Shown: one piece after another, positions 53,702 through 64,000 of the stretch | How positions within the stretch are numbered: the first letter of the stretch is position 1 | Layout of the letters: every line of letters begins with the position of its first letter | Assembly (NCBI GenBank): GCA_013350335.1 | Contig: CM023534.1 | Span: 310,001-374,000 of the forward strand | DNA: 64,000 bases | Source: Chimonanthus salicifolius | Lineage: Eukaryota > Streptophyta > Magnoliopsida > Laurales > Calycanthaceae | Direction of reading: 5' to 3' | Translations under genes and position numbers: made by a program | Notes under the pieces: model-generated | Databases searched by the model: none | What the model was told of the DNA's origin: nothing | The model's input: only the letters and a program-made list of their open reading frames with translations

Positions 53702-56700
53702 TGTAACGCCCGCCCCTTTTCACCGTAAAATCAGAGTACTTTTTTTTTTTAAAAATAAAAGTGACAAAGGGCGCGGACGTCACGACGCGAGTTAAGTTCC
53801 GAGTTTCTAAAGCCCGGCCCTTAACTGGCCAACCCTATGCGTGCGTGGAACATAAGTCCACGAGTACGGTTCACGCGTAGCAAGTAAGCTCACGGAACAT
53901 AAAAATAAGTGCGGATGATCATAGAACTATCCTACCAGTTCTTCAGATAGCAGGGAAGAAATACCCAATTAATTACGAAAATGCCATTATACTGTATTAT
54001 CCAAAATAATACCTAAACATAGCAAACTACCTAAATTATTACATTTCCGACAAGCTAACTATACAAATACATCTTTTCCAAAATGAAGTAAAACAAAATA
54101 ATTAATCCGCCTCCCCAAGCTCCTAAGCTTGGCTTCCGTCTCGCCCTTCCGGTCCGCCATCTCCTGCATCGTCAGCTAGGGTAGAAGTAGGGCGTTAGAA
54201 CAACGCGCCCAGTAGGATTCCGAGTAGGGCTAGCACATGGGTTAGTAATAACCACATACAGATAATAACACAGTGAAAACTATAAACCACCATATACTGA
54301 AATATAAGTAAATGATATGCCATGGGTATCAATGTTATGAATCCCACCCATCATTCCTGCCATATACTGTCATATCCCTCTTGACGGAAAAGCCTCGTCA
54401 AGATATGTCCAACCGCAAAATATCCCCCTTGACGCCAAAGCCTCGTCAAGGTGTCCCCATGCCTGTTCTCGGTCGCCCCGACGGAGCATGGACTCCGGTT
54501 TGTTTTTTTTTTTTTTTCCGCCCATGCCATGCATGAGATGTAATGCATTATGCTATGTACTATTTATAACTCATAACCTTAAGATATCATACATAGCCTT
54601 AATTTATAATGCATAACCTTAATCATAGTTCATAGCCATTAAATAAAATCCATCTTAAAAATAGCATCCATAATTGTAAAAACCCATCATAAGATAAATA
54701 CTAATCAATAAAATATGACAAAAATACCATCACACATCCATGGCTTACAAATAGGTAGGAATCCTACCGAATACCGACTCGCGTCCTTTTTCGGCTTCGT
54801 CCGATAATCCGGCTACCGACACGCGTACCGCTCGCGATATCCAATACCTTATTACATACACATAATTAGTCCATATTTTAACCATTTCTAAGCCCATACA
54901 TCATATCTTAGTGGGTTGCTTCATTTTGATCAATATTTACGGTTTTGCCACTACCTCCCCTATAGTTAAACATTAACTTAATTATATACATTTCTTTGTC
55001 TAAAAATTCATTCATGGATTCAGGTCCATTAATGACCCATCACCCATATCTCAAGATCATTAAATCAGCCACTTAATTGAACCTAAACTCCATTAATTTA
55101 ATCATATACAAACACATTAACCTTAGGCCAAACAAGTCTACATACATCACTTAGTTCCATCACACATTTGACTTATCATTTTTTTATCATCATAAACTAC
55201 ATTTTTGGAATCCATGAATGTCCCCTTTAATCATGCCATATTCCTCATTTACTAATCCATATACATACACCTTCATCTTAGTCCTTAATTGGTTCACACA
55301 AAATGGGTCCATTGGTGTCTCCTTAACCATAATATAACAACACTAGAATTTAGCCATTTAAATATTCTAATCCTCATTCATTTCCCACATACATAACACC
55401 AAAATTAATCATAAGTTTACCCACAAAGAGGTCATGAAATCCATTTACAAATCACTACATTCAATCATTAACTCCTTAAAAAAATCATAAACCCTCTTTC
55501 CCATGATTTTTCTTATAAAACCCCTTCAAACTTAATCACATTTAATCAAGAAATTTAAAACCCTAAACCATCCTCCATGGTTTTCCATTCTTCATAAACC
55601 CTAATAAATCATTAAAATGCCCAAATTACTTTGCATATCCTCCATTCCTTAAAACCCTAAAAAAAATCATACATTAATTATATAACCCTTAATCCATTTT
55701 TTTTTTTTCCCTAACCCTAACCTATCCATTAGAGTTTCCTCCACTTTCCATCCTTCCATTTTGATGGATTTAAAATCCATGGCACAAAATTATTTAGCCA
55801 CCATTAAATTTAACCAAAAAGAATTCCAATTCTTAAACCCTAAAAAAAATCCAAAACTCTTGTTTAAGAAATACTCACAATCCATCGTCTCCTCTGACTT
55901 CCGCCGCTCCCGTCGGCTTCCTTAGCCTCCTTTCTCCTTCCTCTTGATCTTTGGTAGGTCAAGATGCTTGATCAATGGTGAAACCCTCCTAACTTAGGAT
56001 TGGCCAAGGTAGGGTATGCTTGAGAGAGGGAGAGGGAAAGATGGAGATGAGAAAATAGGATTCTATGGTTTGATCTTAAAGGGATAACCCAACTTACAAC
56101 TTCCTCCTCTCTTTTCTTCCAAGCTTTTCTTCTTCTTCTTCCTTAATTTTTTTCTTCTCTTCTCTTCCTAGTGGGGGACGTCCATGAGGGAGTGAGAGAG
56201 AGGGAAAGAGTGGAATGGGAGTTAGATGGAAAAAGATGGGAAAAAAATAAGATAGAACTTATCTTATCTTTACACTTTAACATTAACTTTCCCAACCACC
56301 CCATAGATATTTTATATGCTTTTTGACCCCAACACCTAGCCAACGTTTTTCTTTGTGTATTTGGAGATGAGGTGGTTTGATTTGGGTCTTCCCTCTTTGA
56401 CCACCTTTTTGGATAAGCTTACTTAATTACTTAATTAAATCATTAGGCTAATTAACCCCATTTAGCTTAATTCTACTTACTTAACTTGCCTTCATACACC
56501 CATGGTTGACCAATTCAACCATGGTGGCCGGCCCCACCAAACCTTGGCCCACATGCCACCTCACTTGATGAGGTGGAGGTGGGTCCCACTTGGCCACACC
56601 ACCATTGTTTAATTCCAAATTACTTAGGGTGATTGAATTTCATTAAGCCCACTCTAAATGGATCACCATTGGGCCCATGGCCCAATTACATTTCCCACTA

Positions 56701-56942
56701 GCCCATTTACCTTATAGCTTAACCATCTTGACCTATTGGGTCCCAAATGGGTATTTGACCCAATTTGACCATTCTTGACCCATTTAAATAAATTTAAATC
56801 CAAACCATAGTCTATTGGGCCACACTTGGGCCTTTATCCAATTTTGGCCCATTTACCATTTACTCCACCAATTTTCTAATTTCCATCATTAAAATAATTA
56901 ATATTCACATTTATATTAATTCCCAAATTCCGAGACCTTACA
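53702..56942 (-). mobile_element. Probable solo LTR, 3.24 kb
   Basis: Minus strand begins TGTAAGGTCTCGGAATTTGG and ends GGGCGGGCGTTACA, i.e. TG..CA ends with TGTAA/TTACA inverted tips, of the style seen in long plant Ty3/gypsy LTRs. No internal coding, PBS or second LTR is in the window, so I read it as a solo LTR. Flanks AGAT (53698-53701) and TAGAT (56944-56948) suggest a slightly altered 4-5 bp target duplication. Its insertion interrupts the foldback element. Confidence 0.65.
54380..54450. repeat. Duplicated 7-bp-stem hairpins inside the LTR
   Basis: CTTGACG..CCTCGTCAAG occurs at 54380-54402 and 54428-54450, each a small hairpin with 9-base loop. Confidence 0.85.
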
Positions 56943-56997
56943 ATAGATCGTCGGAAGATCTAAAATAGAAGGGTAAAATGGTAATTCCACACCATTT

Positions 56998-58269
56998 TTT
57001 AATGTTTAATATTAAATCATGTAAAAATTGGCTGGTTGAGTTGGTCATCATCATATATTATCAAGTCAAAGATTCTATCTTAGCCGTCAAGATTAAGCAT
57101 AGTTGGCCCCTCATAGATCACGAATTCTTTTTTTTTAATTGGATTTTTAACGTTAAATATTAAACTTTCAAAATTCAACATATATCAGAAAGATATTTGG
57201 ACTTACTGCTTTTCGTATTATAATTTGTGTATATAACTTATTTATTAAGAATATTACATTATGATTGAGTAATCAAACAAATAATGGATGATACTTCATA
57301 TGTTGATGGGAATTAATTTGTTCATCAACACTTTTACCTCAGGTACAATAGAGACAAGTGAAATACCTATTTTGTTAAAAAAAATTCAATCCCTCTTCTT
57401 CTCTCTTCTCATTGGATATTTCACTTAATTTTGGTGCATCAAGGATAAAAGTGTAGTCCAATTAAAGATAAATGGTATTCGATAGACGCGACAAGTAACT
57501 ACACAGGCATATTTATGAGGAAAAATACATTTTGCATATATTGTAATTATTTTGGTCAGTGCGGTTGTTGCTCTTGGCCTCATATGAGGTTTAATGGGTC
57601 TAAGATCATGTCCTCTTTTTCTCACACTCATTTATTATTGTAATTTATATTTTATTTAATATAAATATATTGTAAGTTGATCTTATTGTTAAATTAGAAG
57701 TATTAATAAAACTTATTCTATTATGATCTTTATCTTTAGACTTTGAAAATAATAACTTTTAAATTTAATAAATCTAAATATTTTTTTATGAGAAACATCA
57801 TTTTGAAAATACTTTCAAACTCATCCACTTTTATGTGAGATCCAAGTGGATTCAGAGCGACCATTGGTCTTAGAGAAACAACATTTTCTTTATTTGTAAT
57901 CCGTGAGATTTTTATTTCTTGACTCTTAAACAATGTAATTATTTCTAAATTGATGAATAGAATTAAACTAAAGCCTTTTTTACTTTTATTTATTTACTTT
58001 TCCATCTTGATATGTTGAAGTATAGATCTCATTACAAGTTTAAACATTAGCAATTCATCGTAACAAATTGAGAAAACAACCGAAACTAGAACCTAAAAAC
58101 CAGCTCATAACCTTAAACATCAAGCCTCTCCCTCCTCACTCAAACTAAATGGCCCACAAATGGAGCTGAAATATTTACACAAAAGGATAGTGTATAAAAT
58201 CTTCCATTTGAAGAATTTTGTTATTTATTGCAAGTAATCTTTCCTTGTCATTGTTGGTATGAGTAGGAG
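56998..58269. other. AT-rich spacer, nothing recognised
   Basis: No repeat boundaries or coding similarity seen. Confidence 0.6.
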
Positions 58270-59495
58270 CAGGGCCGGCCCTGAGATTTCAGGGGCCATA
58301 GGCGAGTTTTTAAGATGAGACCTTTATATACTCATAAAAAATAAAATCATATAATTTTTTTTTACAATGTGTGAAACTAAATAAAATATCATAATTAAAT
58401 TTATAACAAAGTATTATTTAAAATTTATTCTTATTTTGAGATGCAAAATTACTAATTAAATTACTATATTTAAGTTTTTTTAACATTTATTTTTCAATAG
58501 ATAAGATAGCTAATTTATTCAATATTTCTTGTGACATTGTAGACCGAAGATAAGATTTTATCAATTTTAACTTTGAAAAACTTATTTCTGCATAGATAAC
58601 CTTAATTGGTATAATTAATATTATTTTATAAGCAATTCATGCATTTGGAAAACAACAATTCATTCTTTTTATATAATTTGGCAATTCATTCTTTTGGTAA
58701 TGCATCTTTTATCATATGGAGTGTGACACTAATGCAAATTCTCATTTGAAACGAATATATTATTATTATTTTCATTTTTCATTTTTTTTGTATTTTTTAA
58801 AAAATTAAAAATTATCTTAATTATAATGATTTATACTTGTATATTAGTTCTAATAAAATCTACATTGATCAAATGAATAAAGTTATATTTTTTCATCTCT
58901 TCAAATTTTAAAAGCTTTAAATTATTTTTAATTCAAAATTATCAACTCAATATAGATTTCTCTTTCTCTTTATTTAGATGATAGATATATTTTAAAAGAG
59001 TCTTTATTAATTAAAATTATTTTATTATTATCATTATTATTAAACTCAATAAAATGAGAATTATAATAATTATTATTATGATTGTTAGTATCATTATTTT
59101 AATTTTTTAAGAAATCTACGCTTTAAATTGAGTAGAAAAATTATCAATATATAAATTTTCAATTTTGAGTGTTTTAAATTCGAAATAGTTAAAAATAGTC
59201 AAATGATTTCAAGTAGTATTAATTTAAATTATTGTTATTTTTCATTATTATTATTAAATAACTTGATAAAAAAAAATTACGAAATTACTATTATTAAAAC
59301 ACAGCTAGGACTTGATCACAGGCCTGCAACTTTAAAGGGAGAATTTTTAACGAACCGGACAAGAATGTATATGTGCTTTAAATATATATTATTAATTATT
59401 TAACATATAATAAAAGAGCTTATGGACTTAGGGGCCCTTTTTATTTGGGGGCCCTAGGCGACTGCCTACATCGCCTATAGCCAAGGTCGGCCCTG
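58270..59495 (-). mobile_element. hAT element, 1.23 kb, non-autonomous, with perfect TSD
   Basis: Flanked by the exact 8-bp duplication AGTAGGAG (58262-58269 and 59496-59503). Ends CAGGGCCGGCCCTGAG and, from the right, CAGGGCCGACCTTGGC are terminal inverted repeats. Subterminal GGGGCCATAGGCGA and GGGGGCCCTAGGCGA also mirror each other. Only the tail of a transposase survives, on the minus strand. The perfect duplication suggests a fairly recent insertion. Confidence 0.95.
58487..58591 (-). pseudogene. hAT transposase C-terminal dimerisation tail
   Basis: The minus strand encodes AEISFSKLKLIKSYLRSTMS then QEILNKLAILSIEK and a stop, which is the conserved C-terminal end of plant hAT transposases (AERSFSKLKLIK..LRSTM..ERL..LA.LSIE). 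The rest of the transposase is missing, so the element needed a helper. Confidence 0.92.
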
Positions 59496-60972
59496 AGTAG
59501 GAGTTTAAATATCGGTTTTTAAATCTTTATATATCGATGAATATTCAATATATACTGCTGATATCAGTGATTTTATTTTATTTCTTTTAAAAAGGGGAGA
59601 AAATCGGCCCATATCGATGACTGTTCATCTCTTCAACAACTTAAGCAGAGAGATCATGGGTCTACTTATTATGGATTTAAGCTTTTGCAATTCTTTCTTG
59701 AGAGCCCTGAGTCCGTACTGTATCTGCAGCACCATAGTCGATGCTGCAAATACAATTTTAAAAAAAAAATGATATTCAGGAAATATGTTGGGATCTGCTA
59801 ACTATTTCAAGTGAAATATAATATTTAGATTTATATAGGCATATATTTTCAGAAGAGTTTTTCGACTTTTTAATCTAAATGTATGAAAATAGAGGGTCAA
59901 TTTTAAAATTCTTTATTTTATCAAAAAATATTGTTTAAAAAAAAGTCTATTATCCATTTTTATGTTTTTATATCAGTAAATAAAAATATTTTAAAACATA
60001 AAAGTGATAAAAGACATTCATTCAAAAATAAAATTTACATTGAGTAAATTTAGAACATATGTTCCATTTGATACAAAGGATAGGCCATAACAAATTTAAA
60101 GGGATTAAAGTAATGATGAGGAACTCACTTCATAGAGTAAAATTTTTTAATTCAATTTTCGTTTCACTTCAAAAGATCACTTCGTATTTAGTTGCTTGAT
60201 GTTACGATGATGTATATGAATCATAAAATTTACACATGTCTTAAAAATTAGCAGTGAAATCTTACACCCTAATCATAAAAAAAAAAAAAAAAGATAGACC
60301 ATAAAATATATTAATTTATTGTAAAGTTATATTTACCATATCAAGGTGAATGCCCGATCAGTCCAAGACATGAAACGACGGTCCAAAAATGAGCTCATTC
60401 GTTGTCATTTTAATTTTGGAACTACGGTGGATGCTAATCAGTAACCACTCACTCACTGACAGCGTGGGCCAATTACACTTTCACCCTACCTGTAGCTCAA
60501 TTATATATCTATATCGGATGCCATGTGGAAAAAAAAAATGATTTTAGTGAACTTTCAATTTTATCTTGTCCATTCATATGGAAAAAATAAAATTGAAACA
60601 TTCGAAAATCGGTGCACTGATCAGATTACTTTTCAGTGAATCGGTGCATCGACCGGATCACTTTCCAATGAATCGGTGCCCTGATTTCCAATGAATCGGT
60701 ACACTGATTTGTGGTTGACAGCAGGGTAGTGGGAATGGGAATTTGAGGAGATGGGAGAGGATTTGATTATTTGTGATTTTTGAGACATGAAAGACTCCAA
60801 ATTGGTGCACTGATTCACTGGAAAGTGATCCGGTCGGTGCACTGATTTCTAAATATTTGTTTTTTAAAAAAAATCGTACAGACAGATGAGTTAAAATGGA
60901 AAGTCTGAAAAACTCGTGTCTCCTGTAAAACTATTCCATTGTTAGGATAGCCACCCTAATATATAGTGTTAG
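59496..60972. other. Spacer with an inverted repeat
   Basis: Contains the 36-bp inverted repeat at 60644-60842. The rest is AT-rich and unremarkable. Confidence 0.6.
60644..60842. repeat. 36-bp inverted repeat around a 127-bp spacer
   Basis: 60644-60679 and the reverse complement of 60807-60842 agree at 33 of 36 positions (core GACCGGATCACTTTCCA). Extra copies of AATCGGTGCACTGAT-like units lie at 60608, 60671 and 60694. Confidence 0.9.
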
Positions 60973-61560
60973 AGCATCAGGTATGGAGAGTGTTTGGCCA
61001 GCTAGTAACACATATGGCCACAATGTATTTACGGTGTGGTGCTGGCCATCAGTGGAGCCCTACATCAAAGTTTGTTAAATGGTTGGCCAGAGGTAACACA
61101 AAGGCAACCAGCCAAAAGTAATAGTTTTTGATTTTTTTTTTCTCTTTTTATTTATTTATTTGATTATTTTGGATTTTTGTTTTTGTTTTTGGGTTTAATT
61201 TGTATATTAGGGCAAATAATTATTTTTTTCTTTACTTTATTATTTTATTTTTATACAAAAAATAAAAAATAACTCTTTACCTTTTGAATTTTTTTTTCCT
61301 TTACATTTGTAAACAAAATATATGAGAAACAAAAAATTAAAATTATTCCGTACAAAAAAATAAAATTATAGCAATTGAGAAACAAAAATATTAAAAAAAA
61401 TATTTTATTCATCGCAAACAATATGAAAAATTACATTTCTAAAAATATTCTCTTTAAACTTCTTCATTACCAAATTTATTCCACAAATGTTCCATAAGAT
61501 CTCTTCTGAGATCCAGATTATTATCTGCACTTCGAATGCTGTTAAGCCAAATTTATTCCT
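60973..61560 (-). mobile_element. PIF/Harbinger-type element fragment
   Basis: Begins GAGCATCAGGTATGGAGAG straight after TTA (60970-60972), in the manner of PIF/Harbinger ends and TTA target sites; TGGTTGGCC blocks follow. It contains a transposase tail at 61454-61543 on the minus strand. I could not find the matching far end, so the element may be truncated or extend further right. Confidence 0.55.
61454..61543 (-). pseudogene. PIF/Harbinger transposase C-terminal tail
   Basis: The minus strand reads NSIRSADNNLDLRRDLMEHL then WNKFGNEEV and a stop. LxxDLxEHLWxxxG is the C-terminal signature of plant DDE transposases of the Harbinger/ALP1-like group. No upstream catalytic part is visible in the window. 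Confidence 0.65.
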
Positions 61561-61605
61561 TTACCTTTTAATTTATTTATTTCCAGCATCACAAATATGT
61601 ATATC

Positions 61606-61735
61606 TTTTTAATTTATTTAATTTCTTATGAAAAAATATATATGTTTTTTAATTTATTTAATTACTTGTGAGAAAATATGTATATTTTGTTAATTTATTT
61701 AATTACTTATGAAAAAATATATAATGTCTTTATAT
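61606..61735 (+). repeat. Three tandem copies of a roughly 41-bp unit
   Basis: TTAATTTATTTAATTACTTA then TGAAAAAATATATATG recurs three times with small changes. Confidence 0.85.
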
Positions 61736-61940
61736 TTATTTTCTTTTAAATTTATTAAAAAAATGTACATAAAAAAATAATAATAAAATATTAAAAATAG
61801 CCATTCTAATTAATACTATACCAGTATTAATAGGCGGAGGATAGTTAAAACTTATAGCACATAATTGGAGAGACCGCTGTCCTTATATACATCTAACAGT
61901 GAGAAATAAAACAAATCTACTTAGAATCTGAACGACGTGA

Positions 61941-62328
61941 CGGTTGAGGGTGGGTTCTTCAGTCAAAACTCCTTCCCCCTTTTGCCGGTGGCCGGTCGGG
62001 GCATGTGCTGAAGGAGAAGGAGGTATCCCATTGTGGGTTCGAGGGTCTTTGACGACAACTGCTGAATTCCAAGCAGGAATAAAATATCCAACATCTGAGA
62101 CAACAGCAAAAGATTCTCAGTATATGAGCATTGATGAAAGAGATGTTCTTGAGAATCCCCAGGAAGAAGAAGAAGAAGAGGTATGTACGCATGTTAGTAA
62201 TAATTTTATCCAAATACATCTGGTTGGTAGATTTTTTATGAGATATCCTCCATAAAAATAATTGGATTTTCTAGGGGGACGTTGAGCTTCCAGATTTTCT
62301 TCCAATTCCAGAGAGGTCCCCTGCTTAG
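61941..62328 (+). CDS. Possible 3' part of a small two-exon gene, product unknown
   Basis: A frame open from 61941 encodes TTAEFQAGIKYPTSETTAKD, SQYMSIDERDVLENPQ and a Glu run up to 62180. There GTATGT starts a 94-bp AT-rich intron ending TTTTCTAG at 62274, and the second exon GDVELPDFLPIPERSPA ends at TAG 62326-62328 in matching phase 0. The only ATG in frame is at 62124, preceded by a stop at 61938-61940, so any earlier exon lies upstream or the protein starts at that Met (about 51 residues). I recognise no domain. The good intron argues for a real or formerly real gene; it could also be a captured fragment. Confidence 0.4.
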
Positions 62329-62385
62329 AAAATGCAAGGTATTTGTAGTCTTCTTTGGTAGTACACTGCCATTTTTGCTAGGAGC

Positions 62386-62695
62386 TAAGGGTGAAATTTG
62401 GATCGGATTTTAATTTGACTCACATGATCAAACTTGAGAAAATAGTGAGTTTGGATTATATATTTGAATAATCCGACTTGACTCAAGTGCACTGAGTTAT
62501 AAAACACCAGCGATTAGGGTTGGAATTCGGGATAAGTCAGGCCAGCACTCGGGTTGAGTCGGTTAGAAATTTAGGTTGTGTCGGATTGAGTAATTCGAAT
62601 CAGCAATTTGATTAGAATCAGGTTGAGTTCAATAAATTTTGACATGAGTTAGATTATATTTATTAAAATCCGGATCCACTCGAATTTCTGCGTCA
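62386..62695. mobile_element. 310-bp hAT-type MITE
   Basis: Flanked by the exact 8-bp duplication CTAGGAGC (62378-62385 and 62696-62703). Ends are imperfect inverted repeats: TAAGGGTGAAATTTGGATCG against TGACGCAGAAATTCGAGTGG with GGATTTTAAT following in both. It lies 57 bp after the stop of the possible gene at 61941-62328. Confidence 0.85.
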
Positions 62696-62703
62696 CTAGG
62701 AGC

Positions 62704-63729
62704 CCCCGTTATGTTATATGTTTGGTGGATGAGGTCTACATTCCATTTACTTGAGAGTTGAGAGAGGCCTGACTGAAGCTGTGGCATCTATTGGAGTTGG
62801 TTTTATTTCTTGCCAGTCGTCCTCAGGTTTGTTCTCTTTAATATGAAAAACCTATTTATTTATTTATTTTTACATACAGAATTATTTTTAAAATATCAAT
62901 TTTCTATAAAATCTTTTACAAGTAGAAGTGCATCACGTAGAGATCAAATTAGAGAAAATACGAAGTTATATGTTTGTCTTCACATATAACAACCCTAATG
63001 AAAAATGATAAAAATCAAGACAATTTTGTCTTCACATAATAAAATGAGATCGTCTTGTATTATTTAAAAAAAAATATAAGATATTTCTATCACTAACTTT
63101 TGAAATATAGAAGTAACTACATAAAAATGATAATAACAAAGATTGGACTTGCAATTTGAGTCAAGCCCAACCCATATAAACTCTATCTAACTCGAAAATT
63201 TAGAGCCCAACTTTACTCATTTAGAACTTGGGCTTGAATTAAGATTAAAAAAAAACAAACAGGCTCTATTTAAATTGGAGTTGGGCTGGTCTTTTACATT
63301 TTTGAAGTGCAACCTAGCACTAAAGCTTAAGTTAAATTTTAGGACCTGTGATATAATAATATCTAAATATGTACTTATATTCTGTAAACCAAACCCAATA
63401 ATAAAAAGATCAAATAATAAACTTGAGATCTAAAAATTGCAATAGCACCAAAGGCCCAGACAAGAATAAGAACCTTAATACCAGTTGTTTATTAGTGACT
63501 ATAGAGAGAAAAATATATATGAGTCACCATTAAACAATTTCAAAGTTTGAAAGTAAAATCGATGAAAAAGTGAAACACTTGGCTTCGTGCCGCATCTTCT
63601 ATAACCAACATTTGTTTTCAAAGTCACCCTAAAAATTCCATCATTCAAAACTGCAAAATTTAGTGAAGCATAAATGCTTGCACTTTGCACCTCTATATTT
63701 TATAATTGATTTAAATAGTATATTATGAT
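62704..63729. other. AT-rich spacer, nothing recognised
   Basis: No bounded repeat or gene seen. 63150-63330 has GAGTTGGGCTGGTC/CAAGCCCAACCC inverted pieces that may be a degraded MITE. Confidence 0.5.
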
Positions 63730-64000
63730 TGTAATGCTCCGTCCTTTCAGTACAATGTTGTCTTCTTTGGACCCATATTTGAGTACACATGGCTTTGTTT
63801 CTGGTGAACAGACTCAAGGAATGCTTTGAAAAAGGCATTATGCTTGAAGGAGGAAGCCCCACATATTATATACTAGGGAAACTCGCCAGTCATTGGCGAT
63901 GTGGGTCTTCAAGAAACACTCCTAGCGCCTGGCGATTTTCTCTCATGTGAGGAACGCTTGGCTCAAGGCATGGGCCGACTCTGGGGCAAGGTATCACAAC
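63730..64000 (+). mobile_element. Possible LTR cut by the window end
   Basis: Starts TGTAATGCTCCGTCC and contains AGGAAGCCCCACATATTATA and CTAGCGCCTGGCGATTTTC, wording reminiscent of plant LTR/TRIM ends. Only one end is in the window, so neither class nor boundary can be confirmed. Confidence 0.3.

Larger units (their letters stand above)
53387..56997. mobile_element. Long foldback (MITE-like) element split by an LTR
   Basis: The left arm 53387-53561 pairs with 53579-53701 and then with 56943-56997 on the far side of the LTR. Examples: GGTATCAAAATTTATCTATT (53460) against AATAGGTGAATTTTGATACC-like sequence (53656-53675), and AAATGGTGTGGAATTA (53387) against GGTAATTCCACACCATTT (56980-56997). 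The loop is 17 bases. Inner arms agree at roughly 85% of positions. Without the LTR the element is about 370 bp. Confidence 0.85.

Noticed and set aside
55705..55722. CCCTAACCCTAACC, telomere-like
   Set aside because: Only two units in an otherwise unrelated LTR; not the plant CCCTAAA repeat, and far too short for an interstitial telomere.
1..64000. CRISPR array, operon, riboswitch or bacterial-type defence system
   Set aside because: Tandem repeats present have AT-rich units without unique spacers, and both clear genes are spliced plant nuclear genes.

Overview
The window is nuclear DNA of a flowering plant. It is AT-rich, its two recognisable genes are split by long GT-AG introns, the histidine-biosynthesis enzyme carries an extra N-terminal leader of the chloroplast-targeting kind, and almost everything else is plant-type transposable-element debris (L1 and RTE LINEs, a tRNA-like SINE, LTR elements, hAT, PIF/Harbinger and Mutator-type MITEs). 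I cannot name the species; the very long introns would suit a large-genome woody or early-diverging lineage, but that is a guess.

Region 1 (1-25545, + strand): eight exons of an IDM1-like chromatin protein (an atypical N-terminal segment, a TPL-binding-type domain, a PHD finger plus a second zinc-binding cluster, and a GNAT acetyltransferase domain). The gene enters from the left edge, so its start is missing. It is in frame through seven introns except for one +1 shift near 1324-1406. Its introns hold a 31-base poly-C tract, GATA arrays, an RTE LINE carrying a nested SINE, and a 3.2 kb dead L1.

Region 2 (25546-33343): intergenic. It holds a decayed duplicate of the gene's C-terminal coding repeat, then a 2.2 kb internally deleted LTR retrotransposon with both LTRs, an RTE fragment and AT-rich DNA.

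Region 3 (33344-46443, + strand): a complete eight-exon gene for imidazoleglycerol-phosphate dehydratase (HISN5), the sixth step of histidine synthesis, 273 residues, all splice phases consistent. Introns contain an L1 tail, a SINE-like sequence, an RTE tail and possibly mitochondrial-like DNA.

Region 4 (46444-64000): no large gene. It is a mosaic of well-bounded insertions: a 1.84 kb terminal-inverted-repeat element that contains its own 315-bp tandem array; a Mutator-type MITE whose empty site is preserved in a neighbouring duplicate; a 3.24 kb solo-LTR-like block that split a long foldback element; a 1.23 kb hAT element with perfect 8-bp target duplications and a recognisable transposase tail; a PIF/Harbinger tail; and a 310-bp hAT-type MITE. 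A possible small two-exon gene of unknown function lies at about 61941-62328.

The two recognised genes have no known functional link; they are simply neighbours on the same strand. No CRISPR array, rRNA gene, functional tRNA gene or operon-like arrangement was seen, as expected for plant DNA. I found no convincing new system; the most informative structures are the nested insertions, which give a readable relative chronology.
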